Below, in pieces: positions 6,483-14,585 of a DNA stretch of 25,219 nucleotides. Position 1 is the first letter of the stretch; each line of letters starts with the position of its first letter. Made by a program: the position numbers and the translations under genes. Source of the DNA: Candidatus Yonathbacteria bacterium CG17_big_fil_post_rev_8_21_14_2_50_43_9 (GTDB lineage Bacteria; Patescibacteriota; Minisyncoccia; Phycocordibacterales; UBA1550); NCBI GenBank assembly GCA_002771015.1, contig PCUO01000009.1:1-25219 (forward strand), read 5' to 3'. The notes under the pieces are model-generated. The model saw only the letters and a list, made by a program, of their open reading frames with translations. It was not told the DNA's origin and did no database searches.

Positions 6483-7511
6483 CTACCTAAGATACTTTGC
6501 TTTGTTTGCCACATGTTCATTAAAAGTTTTCGCATAGTGCATCATGCCATCTTTGTCTGAAAGATAATACATATACGATGTTGCAGTCGGATGAATTGCC
6601 GCGCTAATAGTAACAATGCCCGGGTTCCCAATAGGACCTCCTGGGAGACCTTTGTTTGTATATGTATTGTACGCTGATTTAATTTTTAGATCTGCAGTTG
6701 TAAGCTCGCTTGATTTCCTGCCCAGTAGATACATAAATGTCGCGTCTACCTGTAGTGGCATTCCTTTTGAAATACGATTCCAAAGCACACCTGACACTAG
6801 AGCCATATCCTCGGGATTAGAAGCTTCTCGTTCAAGAATAGATGCCATAATAATTATATCGCGCAATGAATGCTTTGATGTTTCAATCGCGTCAGACCAT
6901 GGCTCTATCTTTTTATTAAAATTAGCAATCATCATTGTTTCTACACCTTGAGCTGTAATATTTTCTGGAAAATGATATGTGTCTGGGAAAAGGTACCCTT
7001 CCTGCGGACGCGCATGTTCTAGAAAAAATATTGTATCAAAATTGGAAATGTTTTTTTTCAAAACTGCTGCTACTTCCTTGTTAGACATTCCCTCCGGGAT
7101 AGTTACGCGTACCGCAGGAATTCCTGAGATGCTTCGCGCAATGCGTATTGCAATACGACATGCAGAAATCGGTTCTTTAAAAAGATACTGCCCTGCGGAC
7201 ACAGGCTTTGCGCCTCCGACTAGCTTCGCGCAAAATTCAAAAAAACTTTGTGAACGAATAAGATTTTCTTTTTCAAGGAGCGCGGAAACTTCTGTAAGTG
7301 ATGCGCCCTTTTTTACTGTAATCATTTTATTTTCTGGGAAACCGAACGGCGCCATCAAACGAAACGAAATGTACGCTGAAAAAAGGACAATTGTAATCAC
7401 GATAACAATCAAAACTTTTGCGCCTCGCTCCTCTATACCGAGCGACAACAGAAACTTTGAAAAACGTCCTGTTTCTTCTTCTATTACTTTTTCTTTTGGT
7501 GTTTGGTCCAT
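6483..7511 (-). CDS. mltG: endolytic peptidoglycan transglycosylase MltG
   Basis: MltG (YceG family) cuts nascent glycan strands and releases them from the synthesis machinery. The 342-residue protein has a cytoplasmic lead (1-30), one transmembrane anchor (about 31-52), a LysM-like domain (about 62-115), and the catalytic domain with EGYLFPDTY (171-179), ASILERE (223-229, with the expected catalytic Glu at 227), and YNTYTNKGLPGGPIGNPG (281-298). It is co-transcribed with the upstream DUF8128-like gene, with 5 nt between stop and start and no Shine-Dalgarno sequence, so translational coupling is likely. Stop is TAG. Confidence 0.96.
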   Translation of the reverse strand: MDQTPKEKVIEEETGRFSKFLLSLGIEERGAKVLIVIVITIVLFSAYISFRLMAPFGFPENKMITVKKGASLTEVSALLEKENLIRSQSFFEFCAKLVGGAKPVSAGQYLFKEPISACRIAIRIARSISGIPAVRVTIPEGMSNKEVAAVLKKNISNFDTIFFLEHARPQEGYLFPDTYHFPENITAQGVETMMIANFNKKIEPWSDAIETSKHSLRDIIIMASILEREASNPEDMALVSGVLWNRISKGMPLQVDATFMYLLGRKSSELTTADLKIKSAYNTYTNKGLPGGPIGNPGIVTISAAIHPTATSYMYYLSDKDGMMHYAKTFNEHVANKAKYLR

Positions 7512-7516
7512 GATGA

Positions 7517-8752
7517 TTAAACTGGCAAATTGACTGGTGCCTCCGACTTACGTGAAGGAATACGACCGAATGTAGGTGTCTGCGCAACACCTCCTGGGAA
7601 GTGATAAATAGTTGCAAGCTCCTCTGTGGTAAGCACAAACGGCTTCAATTTGCGTGGCAAGTGAAACCACGAACGCTGCTTGTATGCCTCAAACATATCC
7701 ATCTTTTTCCATGTTAGGCGAGTCTTGTCATAATCCTCCCAAGGAAAATCCCACCCATATGTTTGCTCGCCACCTTTGAATGAGTTTAGATTGTTTGAAG
7801 TAAACGGGCGCAATAGGCCACCTAGTGCTTTTATATGACCAAAATCCGCTTTATCTTTCTTTCCAAGATATATTGCGCGAATACCGCAATCAAAACCTAG
7901 TTTGTTTATACTACGCTCAATAGCGGCAACAGCGTCTTGTTCACCCTTGGTGGTCATAAAAAGTTTAGTAAAGCCCTCATCAGTTTTCTGGTCACGCTTC
8001 ATTATTTTTTCGATTAACGCTTTTCCTTCATCTTGCCATGTACCAATACTGCCATCGGCTTTTTTATATCGCTTACTTGCCGACTGCACAAGTATTTGAA
8101 TCCAAATTTGCTCGTCTTTTCCAATTGAGCCAAGGTACTCAATAATAGAAGTGATGGGATCAATTTTGAACTCCTCTTTCACACCCTCTTTGTCCATACC
8201 ATAGTCAACATAAGTTTTGATTGGATACGCGTCTTCTTTTGCGAGAATGTATTCAGAGCTAATCATTTCCCAGTCACCCTTTTTGCCTTTGTAGTCCACA
8301 TAGCGTGTGTAGTCTGGCACCTCGTGTATTTCTATATCTGGATACTGCGCGTAAAGTTGCGCTTCTATAACATTTTTGTAAAAAGCGCCTGTGCGAATAA
8401 AAAAGTGCACATTCCCCTCCAGGGATACCATCTCCAATGAAAACCAGTCCTTAACTTTTCCTTTCCAGTATTTGTCCCACCAAACAATCTTGCCGGATGA
8501 TTGATAGAGGGCATTTAGCATAATCTCCATTGCGAGCGGAGTTTTGTGAATCTCCTTTGGAATCTTGACCTCAAGCATTATCCAATTGATCCTCAAGATA
8601 TATCGCCCCTGCACATAATGCATCCACTGATGCCAAAACAAATAACCTAGAAAAATCGGACCCCAGTACGGGAACCATGCGAAAAAAGTTGATAGAAAAG
8701 AAACAACATGCGCGTATAACTCGCTAAATCCGAGAGACTGAATTAAATCCAT
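7517..8752 (-). CDS. DUF8128-like membrane-anchored protein
   Basis: The 411-residue protein has an N-terminal hydrophobic region (about 12-43, one or two membrane passes), then a large soluble part. Conserved-looking blocks are EVKIPKEIHKTPLAMEIMLNAL (60-81), FSLEMVSLEGNVHFFIRTG (105-123), AQLYAQYPDIEIHEVPDYT (131-149), and near the end FVLTTEELATIYHFPG (about 375-390) and a proline-rich SRKSEAPVNLPV tail. I associate this pattern with CPR proteins now called DUF8128 and with the N-terminal part of TraG/HerA-type DNA-translocase ATPases, where the ELATIYHFP block precedes the ATPase domain. No ATPase domain follows here, so the motor would have to be encoded elsewhere. It is the first gene of an operon with mltG. 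The function is inferred only. Confidence 0.75.
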   Translation of the reverse strand: MDLIQSLGFSELYAHVVSFLSTFFAWFPYWGPIFLGYLFWHQWMHYVQGRYILRINWIMLEVKIPKEIHKTPLAMEIMLNALYQSSGKIVWWDKYWKGKVKDWFSLEMVSLEGNVHFFIRTGAFYKNVIEAQLYAQYPDIEIHEVPDYTRYVDYKGKKGDWEMISSEYILAKEDAYPIKTYVDYGMDKEGVKEEFKIDPITSIIEYLGSIGKDEQIWIQILVQSASKRYKKADGSIGTWQDEGKALIEKIMKRDQKTDEGFTKLFMTTKGEQDAVAAIERSINKLGFDCGIRAIYLGKKDKADFGHIKALGGLLRPFTSNNLNSFKGGEQTYGWDFPWEDYDKTRLTWKKMDMFEAYKQRSWFHLPRKLKPFVLTTEELATIYHFPGGVAQTPTFGRIPSRKSEAPVNLPV

Positions 8753-8760
8753 ATTATCCT

Positions 8761-8769
8761 ATGATACCA
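8761..8769 (-). promoter_or_regulatory. extended -10 of the DUF8128-like/mltG operon
   Basis: Minus strand TGG-TATCAT, then AGGATAAT (8 nt), then the ATG at 8752. No clear -35. AGGA inside the spacer could also serve as a weak ribosome-binding site if the transcript starts further upstream. Confidence 0.4.
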
Positions 8770-8780
8770 TAAGGGGAACA

Positions 8781-8808
8781 GAATATGGAATATCGAATGT
8801 TGAATATT
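8781..8808 (+). repeat. heptamer repeat, GAATNTN type
   Basis: Four perfect-period units: GAATATG, GAATATC, GAATGTT, GAATATT. The last two recur inverted at 8867-8880, making a 14-nt inverted repeat around the terminator. Confidence 0.75.
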
Positions 8809-8821
8809 TAATAAATACAAA

Positions 8822-8850
8822 GAACCCGCCTCTCGGCGGATTCTTTTTTG
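8822..8850 (-). terminator. intrinsic terminator after the sigma-4/HARE gene
   Basis: Stem 8822-8830 with 8835-8843 and loop TCTC. On the minus strand all nine pairs form (one U-G wobble), followed by TTTGTATTTATT. On the plus strand there is one C-A mismatch but six T follow, so it may act in both directions. It lies about 45 nt past the 8888 stop. Confidence 0.8.
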
Positions 8851-8852
8851 AA

Positions 8853-8887
8853 TTTATTCTACCTTCAATATTCAACATTCTACCCTC
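8853..8887 (-). repeat. heptamer repeat, inverted copy
   Basis: Minus-strand 7-nt units from 8887 down: GAGGGTA, GAATGTT, GAATATT, GAAGGTA, GAATAAA. It is opposite in orientation to the array at 8781-8808, on the other side of the terminator. Confidence 0.65.
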
Positions 8888-9916
8888 TTACGCCAGCGCG
8901 TATTTCCCGTCCTTTGTTTTCTTGAACATTTTTGGGTCCTGAAGATTTACAAAGACTGTATTTTCTTTTACATAACGCTCCTTGAGTACGCGGTCAATAA
9001 TATCTTTTTTTGCAAGTGGTCCTTCCTTCTTGAGAACCTTTGCGATCACATCCTTCACAACACCTTTTTCGTAACCCCATGACGAGAGCGCATAGAGACC
9101 ACGACCTACTAACACAAAACGTTTGTCTTTTATAAGCTCATTGTGACAAGTTGCTACGTGCGCTTTTTTGTCAAAAATCTGAGTGATTGACTTTGCGACT
9201 TCTGTAAAGTGCATCGGTGAACCGTGCTTGCGAATAATAAGATACGCATAATCGCGCATCCCGCGAGCATTTACATTGTGTGACTCTGTAACACCCCACT
9301 CGCCAAGAGGATTTTTTGCAATCATTTTTGAAAGCGCCAACCAACGTTTTGTGATTTCCTCGTTTTTATACTCTTCAGAAACATCCTTAAGATGACTCAA
9401 AAACGCTGCAATGATTTCGCTTTCAGGAACCAGATCCTCGTGAGTAAGTGTTTTGTAAAGATCGCGAATAGCATCATGGACCTTCATAGAAACTTTGTCG
9501 TCAACAATCCAGCGATGGCGAAAATTCTCATCCTCTTTTTCACGTTTAAACTTGTCCCCGAGAACAAGCAGAAAATACATGTGGTTCTGCGTACTCTCAT
9601 CCTTAGCTATATGCATCAAAAAATCTTCTTCACAAACGACTCCACCCAATGACACTACTAGCTTATTTAATTCATCAAATACATCCGATTCCTTTTTGAA
9701 CGCGTCGGATTTCTTGATGGTCCCCAAAGCAAAGTTTTCAATCTGGCGAACGCGCTCGCGGGTTATACCATATGATTTGCCTATACCATCAAGTGTCATA
9801 CGATCAGTACTTTCACCTAAACCGTAGCGCTTTATCATCATATCAAGAGCGCGAGGCGAAAGAGAAGCGAGTAATCGTTTTACGACTTGTTTTGGCTTAA
9901 ATGTTATGGCTGACAT
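8888..9916 (-). CDS. sigma-70 region 4-like and HARE-HTH domain regulator
   Basis: The 342-residue protein starts with a sigma-70 region 4-type helix-turn-helix (about 15-70): MIKRYGLGE, then LDGIGKSYGITRERVRQIENFAL, which is the -35-reading motif of sigma factors. The middle (about 75-215) is helical. The C-terminus (about 222-342) has two winged-helix HARE/RpoE-delta-like units, DYAYLIIRKHGSPMHFTEVA...LVGRGLYAL and VIAKVLKKEGPLAKKDIIDRVL...KYALA. There is no sigma region 2, so it is not a full sigma factor. It may bind RNA polymerase or DNA as an auxiliary factor. It is 87 bp downstream of leuS, behind a dual hairpin, and ends before a strong terminator. Confidence 0.85.
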   Translation of the reverse strand: MSAITFKPKQVVKRLLASLSPRALDMMIKRYGLGESTDRMTLDGIGKSYGITRERVRQIENFALGTIKKSDAFKKESDVFDELNKLVVSLGGVVCEEDFLMHIAKDESTQNHMYFLLVLGDKFKREKEDENFRHRWIVDDKVSMKVHDAIRDLYKTLTHEDLVPESEIIAAFLSHLKDVSEEYKNEEITKRWLALSKMIAKNPLGEWGVTESHNVNARGMRDYAYLIIRKHGSPMHFTEVAKSITQIFDKKAHVATCHNELIKDKRFVLVGRGLYALSSWGYEKGVVKDVIAKVLKKEGPLAKKDIIDRVLKERYVKENTVFVNLQDPKMFKKTKDGKYALA

Positions 9917-9968
9917 ATGTAATTGCTATTAAAATATCTTGTTAATTAATTTTCTTGCACGAAGTAAA

Positions 9969-10005
9969 CCCTTTATATCATTAAAGGGGTTACGAGTCAA
10001 CCCCT
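9969..10005 (-). promoter_or_regulatory. two mutually exclusive hairpins after the leuS stop
   Basis: Minus-strand RNA can form hairpin A (9999-10005 with 9985-9991, 7 bp, AGGGGTT/AACCCCT), whose 5' arm overlaps the leuS TAG. It can instead form hairpin B (9982-9988 with 9969-9975, CCCTTTA/TAAAGGG, 7 bp), followed by TTTACTTC. The arms share 9985-9988, so only one can form at a time. This resembles an attenuator before the sigma-4/HARE gene. Confidence 0.5.
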
Positions 10006-12400
10006 AGTCTCCAACCACAATATTGATAAGTCTTCCTTTTACATAAATAATCTTTCTTATCGTATTGCCGTCTACCCATTTAACGATTGCTTCCCGCGCT
10101 AGAGCAAGCTCTTTTAGCGCATCCTCCGATGTGTCCGCAGGCAGAACTATAGTGTCGCGGAGCTTCCCACCAACCTGAATGGCAATGGTAACCTCATTCG
10201 CTACGCACTTGGAAGCGTCAAAAACCGGCCATTTTGCAATGTGGATTGATTCTTTGTTGCCTACTTCATGCCAGAGATCCTCTGTGATGTGCGGAGCAAA
10301 TGGAGCGAGGAGTAGGAGCAGAGTTTCATATGCGCTCTTTGGAATCGCTTTAAGTTTCTCTATTTCATTTACCAAAATCATCATCGCAGAGATTGCAGTG
10401 TTGAAACTAAACTCCTCAATATCCTCCCCAACTTTTTGGATTGTTTTGTGGATAATCGCTTCTTCTTTTATTTCTGCATTGTTTGAAACCTTATCCTTCA
10501 ATTTCCACACCCGCTCCAAAAAACGTCGCGGTCCGATGATTGTCTCACTTTTCCATGCCTTCATATCTTCAATGGGCCCGAGGAACATTTCATGGATACG
10601 TAGTGTGTCTGCTCCGTACTCTGAAACTATTTCATTTGGGTTGATAACATTTCCAAGCGACTTTGACATCTTGCGTCCGTCTTCCGCGAGAATCATCCCC
10701 TGGTGGAGAAGCTTCGTAAATGGCTCGTCAAAATTAATATAGCCAAGTTTTTTTAAAACTTTTGTAAAAAATCTTGCGTACATAAGGTGAAGCACAGTGT
10801 GCTCTGCTCCTCCCATATACATATCCACAGGAAGCCACTTTTCAATTGCTTCGCGTGAAGCGAATTCTTTATTATTTTTTGGGTCCGCAAAACGGAAATA
10901 GTACCAACTTGAGCAAACAAAAGTATCCATCGTGTCTGCTTCACGTCGCGCTGGTTTTTTGCAGGTTGGACACACAACATCATTAAATGTTTTTGAGTAT
11001 TTTAATGGAGACTCCCCTGTTGGACGAAAATCAACATCTGTAGGAAGAAGCACTGGAAGATTTTCCTCCTGCACTGGCACTTCGCCACATTCGTCGCAAT
11101 AAATAATAGGTATTGGCGCGCCCCAATAACGCTGTCTTGATACAAGCCAATCACGCAAACGATAATTTACTTTTTTAAAACCTAGTTTTTTTGATTCTAG
11201 CCATATAGACATTTCTTCGCGAGCGAGAAAAGAAGGGAGCCCACTAAATTTACCAGAATTGATGAGTGTGCCATCCTTTATGTATGCTTCTACCCCACCA
11301 AAACCATCAATAGACGGCAAGATTGACAAGTTGTATTTTTTAGCAAACTCAAAATCGCGTTCATCGTGTGCTGGGACTGCCATCACTGCTCCTGTGCCGT
11401 AGTTACTAAGCACATAACCAGCAATGAACACTGGCACAGATTCATTAGTAAATGGGTTAACCGCAGAAATCCCCTCAAGCTTTACTCCTGTTTTTTCTTT
11501 TGCGAGCTCTGTGCGTTCAAGCTCAGTCTTTTTACTGGTTTCTTTAATATACGCATCAATTTCATCGTTATTTTTAGCAGTTGCGCGGAGTTTTTGGATA
11601 AGCGGGTGTTCTGGAGCCAGAACCACATACGTCATTCCAAACACAGTGTCGATGCGTGTCGTGTATACGGCAATTGATTCCTTCACTTCTGGAATTTCCA
11701 TCTTGAACTCCGTACCTTCGCTTCTTCCAATCCAGTTTCGCTGAGCAGAGATTGTAGACGAAGGCCAATCAACTTTACCAAGGTCATCAATGAGCTCATC
11801 TGCATAATCGGTAATTTTGAAAAACCACTGATCAAGATCTTTTTGGATAACTTCGTTTTTACACCTTTCGCAAACACCATTCTCGGCCTGCTCGTTTGCA
11901 AGAACAGTTTTACATGATTCACACCAATTCACCTTCGCCTTCTTTTTGTATGCAAGACCATTTTTGTAAAGCAAAAGAAAGAACCACTGTGTCCATCGAT
12001 AATACTCAGGGGATGACGTATCAATCTCCCGCGTCCAATCTGAAGAAAATCCGAGACCCTTCATCTGCGCTATGAAATTATTTATATTCCGGTGAGTGCT
12101 TTTGTCTGGAGGTACGCCAGTTTTGATAGCGTAGTTTTCTGAAGGCAAGCCAAACGAGTCCCAGCCAATCGGGTGCATCACATTAAACCCATTCATACGC
12201 AAATAACGCGAATAGATACATGTTGCAGTGTAGTTTTCTACATGCCCAAGGTGCAACCCATCCCCCGATGGATATGGGAACATATCCAGCACGTATTTTT
12301 TGGGCTTGTCCGAGTTATTGTCGGCCTGATACATCCCAGCCGACTCCCATTCATCCTGCCACTTTTTCTCTATTTTAAGATGGTCGTATTTTTCAGACAT
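10004..12400 (-). CDS. leuS: leucyl-tRNA synthetase
   Basis: Class Ia synthetase charging tRNA-Leu, 798 residues from the ATG at 12400. Seen in order are the HIGH motif as HLGH (50-53, in FPYPSGDGLHLGHVENYT), a zinc-type CESC...CERC knuckle, the CP1 editing domain with YTTRIDTVFGMTYVVLAPEHP and the GTGAVMAVPAHDERD motif, a second Cys cluster (CDECGE...CPTCKKP), KMSKS (577-581), and the anticodon-binding and C-terminal domains. The frame is open for 23 more codons up to 12469. I reject those because a good promoter (TTGGTA-17-TACAAT) lies inside them and MSEKYDHLKIEKKWQ is the normal family beginning. Stop is TAG. Confidence 0.97.
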   Translation of the reverse strand: MSEKYDHLKIEKKWQDEWESAGMYQADNNSDKPKKYVLDMFPYPSGDGLHLGHVENYTATCIYSRYLRMNGFNVMHPIGWDSFGLPSENYAIKTGVPPDKSTHRNINNFIAQMKGLGFSSDWTREIDTSSPEYYRWTQWFFLLLYKNGLAYKKKAKVNWCESCKTVLANEQAENGVCERCKNEVIQKDLDQWFFKITDYADELIDDLGKVDWPSSTISAQRNWIGRSEGTEFKMEIPEVKESIAVYTTRIDTVFGMTYVVLAPEHPLIQKLRATAKNNDEIDAYIKETSKKTELERTELAKEKTGVKLEGISAVNPFTNESVPVFIAGYVLSNYGTGAVMAVPAHDERDFEFAKKYNLSILPSIDGFGGVEAYIKDGTLINSGKFSGLPSFLAREEMSIWLESKKLGFKKVNYRLRDWLVSRQRYWGAPIPIIYCDECGEVPVQEENLPVLLPTDVDFRPTGESPLKYSKTFNDVVCPTCKKPARREADTMDTFVCSSWYYFRFADPKNNKEFASREAIEKWLPVDMYMGGAEHTVLHLMYARFFTKVLKKLGYINFDEPFTKLLHQGMILAEDGRKMSKSLGNVINPNEIVSEYGADTLRIHEMFLGPIEDMKAWKSETIIGPRRFLERVWKLKDKVSNNAEIKEEAIIHKTIQKVGEDIEEFSFNTAISAMMILVNEIEKLKAIPKSAYETLLLLLAPFAPHITEDLWHEVGNKESIHIAKWPVFDASKCVANEVTIAIQVGGKLRDTIVLPADTSEDALKELALAREAIVKWVDGNTIRKIIYVKGRLINIVVGD

Positions 12401-12409
12401 TAGACTACT

Positions 12410-12438
12410 ATTGTAGCAAAACACGCGCCGAGTACCAA
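12410..12438 (-). promoter_or_regulatory. leuS promoter, predicted leaderless
   Basis: Minus strand TTGGTA (12438-12433), 17-nt spacer, TACAAT (12415-12410) preceded by TGC (extended -10), then 9 nt to ATG. Transcription would begin 0-3 nt before the start codon. A 10-nt palindrome CCAATATTGG (12435-12444) overlaps the -35 and could be an operator. Confidence 0.7.
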
Positions 12439-12468
12439 TATTGGCGCTCGACGGGGTTTTGAAGTGCA

Positions 12469-13437
12469 TTATCTGACAGGAGCAGGTTTTACTATAGTGT
12501 TAATCGGAGGATAAAGCTCTGGGTCAAGAGCGCGGTCAAAGCATACTCTCCCGGCTCCGTGTTGCCAGTTTTCATTTGCCAAAGTTTTATACACAGAAAC
12601 GGGACGAGAAAAATCATCTACAGCCATCCCCTCTGGAGTTTCCTTGCTAAATGTTGCGCATAGTTGGAATGAATACTTTCCCTTAACAAGGTATTCATAT
12701 TGCGCCTCAGTTGTTGGGTCAACCGGCATTACAAAACCGCTCAATGAATCCTTGATATCATCCAACACTGCTGGAAGTTTTTGTTTCGCTTGCCAATAAT
12801 AAATTATTTGATTTTGAATTGTTTGCAAACCATCCACCCTGTTTGCGTCAAAACGCTTTTCTTTTTGCGCGTATGGCGAACCCATTACAAAAAACCCCAC
12901 AACGACGGCAAGTATTACAAACGCGCCAGAGCCATAGGCAAAACGCTGATGAATGCCCGCGCTTTCTAAAGGCAAATGACACATACCATAAATGTAATAC
13001 CAAAACACAGACGAAAGCACGAGAATTATAGAAATTACCTTGAGAGCAAAAGCGAGCGTGATTTCCTGACCGGCTAAAAACGTTTGGAGTAAAACAATGA
13101 GGTCAACCGCTATCACAGCACCAGCAATAAACAGAGTGAGGTACACGAGCCACTTTCTCACCGACAATTCACGCTTCTCTGGAAATTCGGATTCCGAGCG
13201 CGACGTGATGCGCATAAAAAGAAGATAGAGGGGGAACGCGACTATGAGCATCGCTATAGCCAAGGAAACACCACCAGCGTACGGATCAACATATTCAAAA
13301 GGTTTTGGGTAAAGCTGATTGATAACCTCAAAAAGAAGTGTCAGGATGCTGGCAACACTGATATATAGTGTTACGATTGCACCGAAATAGAGAAAAAAAT
13401 CTTTTGGCGAGGTTCTAGGTTTTTGCGTGCTTTCCAT
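12469..13437 (-). CDS. DUF5671-like multi-pass membrane protein
   Basis: A 322-residue protein beginning MESTQKPRTSPKDFFLYFGAI. Five hydrophobic segments are visible, roughly at residues 15-38, 55-75, 100-120, 130-152 and 170-190. After them comes a soluble domain with a pilin-like or Tat-like theme: RFDANRVDGLQTIQNQIIYYWQAKQKLPAVLDDI, then FVMPVDPTTEAQYEYLVKGKYSFQLCATF and GRVCFDRAL. I recognise the N-terminal half as the DUF5671 type common in Parcubacteria. The function is unknown. The frame is open to 13473, but the promoter (TTGTCA-17-TACAAT) sits there, so the ATG at 13437 is favoured. Stop is TAA. Confidence 0.8.
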   Translation of the reverse strand: MESTQKPRTSPKDFFLYFGAIVTLYISVASILTLLFEVINQLYPKPFEYVDPYAGGVSLAIAMLIVAFPLYLLFMRITSRSESEFPEKRELSVRKWLVYLTLFIAGAVIAVDLIVLLQTFLAGQEITLAFALKVISIILVLSSVFWYYIYGMCHLPLESAGIHQRFAYGSGAFVILAVVVGFFVMGSPYAQKEKRFDANRVDGLQTIQNQIIYYWQAKQKLPAVLDDIKDSLSGFVMPVDPTTEAQYEYLVKGKYSFQLCATFSKETPEGMAVDDFSRPVSVYKTLANENWQHGAGRVCFDRALDPELYPPINTIVKPAPVR

Positions 13438-13444
13438 ACATATA

Positions 13445-13473
13445 ATTGTACACCAATGATGTACAATTGACAA
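13445..13473 (-). promoter_or_regulatory. promoter and operator-like repeat of the DUF5671-like gene
   Basis: Minus strand TTGTCA (13473-13468), 17 nt, TACAAT (13450-13445), 7 nt, ATG. It is the closest match to consensus in the window. A 7-bp inverted repeat TTGTACA-N7-TGTACAA (13446-13466) covers the -10 and half the spacer, as a repressor site would. Confidence 0.72.
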
Positions 13474-13565
13474 TACATAACCTCACATACATATTGCGCT
13501 CTTTGGGAAACCAAAGGAATGACAATATCCAATCAAAACAAAGGAATTAAGGGGGTCTGCCATTC

Positions 13566-14585
13566 TGTCTGATCGTCTGATACGCTTTTCGGTATATGAT
13601 TACCGAACAAGCACAAGAACGGGCAAAGATACTAACATTTTGGAAAAACATGGGACTGAAGCAGTTTTGGAAGCATACGGGGTACATAGGCTTACGCTCT
13701 TTTACTGGCAGAAGAATCTCAAGAATGGTAATGGAAAGACCCAAGCATTGAATTCTGGATCCAAGAGTCCAAAGGTAACAAGGAAGCGTCTCTGGGACGC
13801 AAACATCTTAGACGAGATTCGTCGCCTGCTTGATAGGTATCCAAACCTCGGAGAAGAAAAGCTCTACCCGTTTCTCGCAAAGTTTTGTACGGCAAACAAC
13901 CTTCCGTGCCCTAAGCACGTGACCATCGGACGACTCATGAAAGATATGGGAGGGTTACGAAAGTTCCCGCAAAAGGTGTCTCATTTCGGCAAGACCAAAA
14001 AGGTGAATCGCCAGAAAGTCTTGAGAAAACCTAAACATTTGAAGATTACGCACGCGGGGCATGTCGTCGCTCTTGATACCATAGAACGCTTCGTAAACGG
14101 ATGCAGGAGGTACATAATCACCTTCGAGGACATCCACACTCGCTTTGCCTTTGCATGGTGCACAACCTCTCACGCATCTCTTGCCGCCAAAGAGTTCTTT
14201 GACCTTTGTCGTGTTGCATTTCCATTCCAGATGGAGTTTGTGCTGACCGACAATGGTTCGGAGTTCAAGAAGCACTTCAATGAGGAGTTGAAAAATCTTC
14301 ACCTCACGCACTATCACACATACCCACGGACACCCAAGATGAATGCTCATGTGGAACGCTTCAACCGCACCATTCAGGAGGAATTCGTTGACTACCATAC
14401 CGGACTTCTCCTTGACCCAGTGAAATTCAACCATGCTCTCATGGACTGACTCGTGTTCTACAATACCGAGCGAGTGCACTGTGCCTTTGGCAATAAGTTG
14501 TCGCCTATGCAGTTTCTGGTACAATCACCCTATTATCAAGTAATTTTCTCCAAGGAGTGCAAAAGTGGGTGCGGTTATACAGACA
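13566..14585 (+). mobile_element. decayed IS481-type insertion sequence
   Basis: About 1 kb holding one broken transposase gene. Candidate ends are TGTCTG at 13566-13571 and its complement CAGACA at 14580-14585, a short terminal inverted repeat with a further weak match (CTTTT) about 20 nt in. I see no clear target duplication, so the ends are tentative. The right end falls 2 nt before the -35 of the next operon. Confidence 0.55.

Noticed and set aside
8888..9916. Full sigma-70 factor
   Set aside because: Only region 4-like HTH is present; no region 2 or 3, and the rest is HARE-type winged helices.
10004..12469. leuS starting at 12469
   Set aside because: The first 23 residues do not resemble any LeuRS start and contain the promoter; the ATG at 12400 is better.
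13501..13516. CTTTGG-GAAA-CCAAAG hairpin before the IS481 element
   Set aside because: Only 6 bp, no U-tract and no gene ending there; too small to assign a role.
14447..14449. TGA in the IS481 transposase as a sense codon (code 4 or 25)
   Set aside because: No intact gene has in-frame TGA, Trp is TGG throughout, the CAP gene ends in TGA, and the same transposase also has a frameshift.
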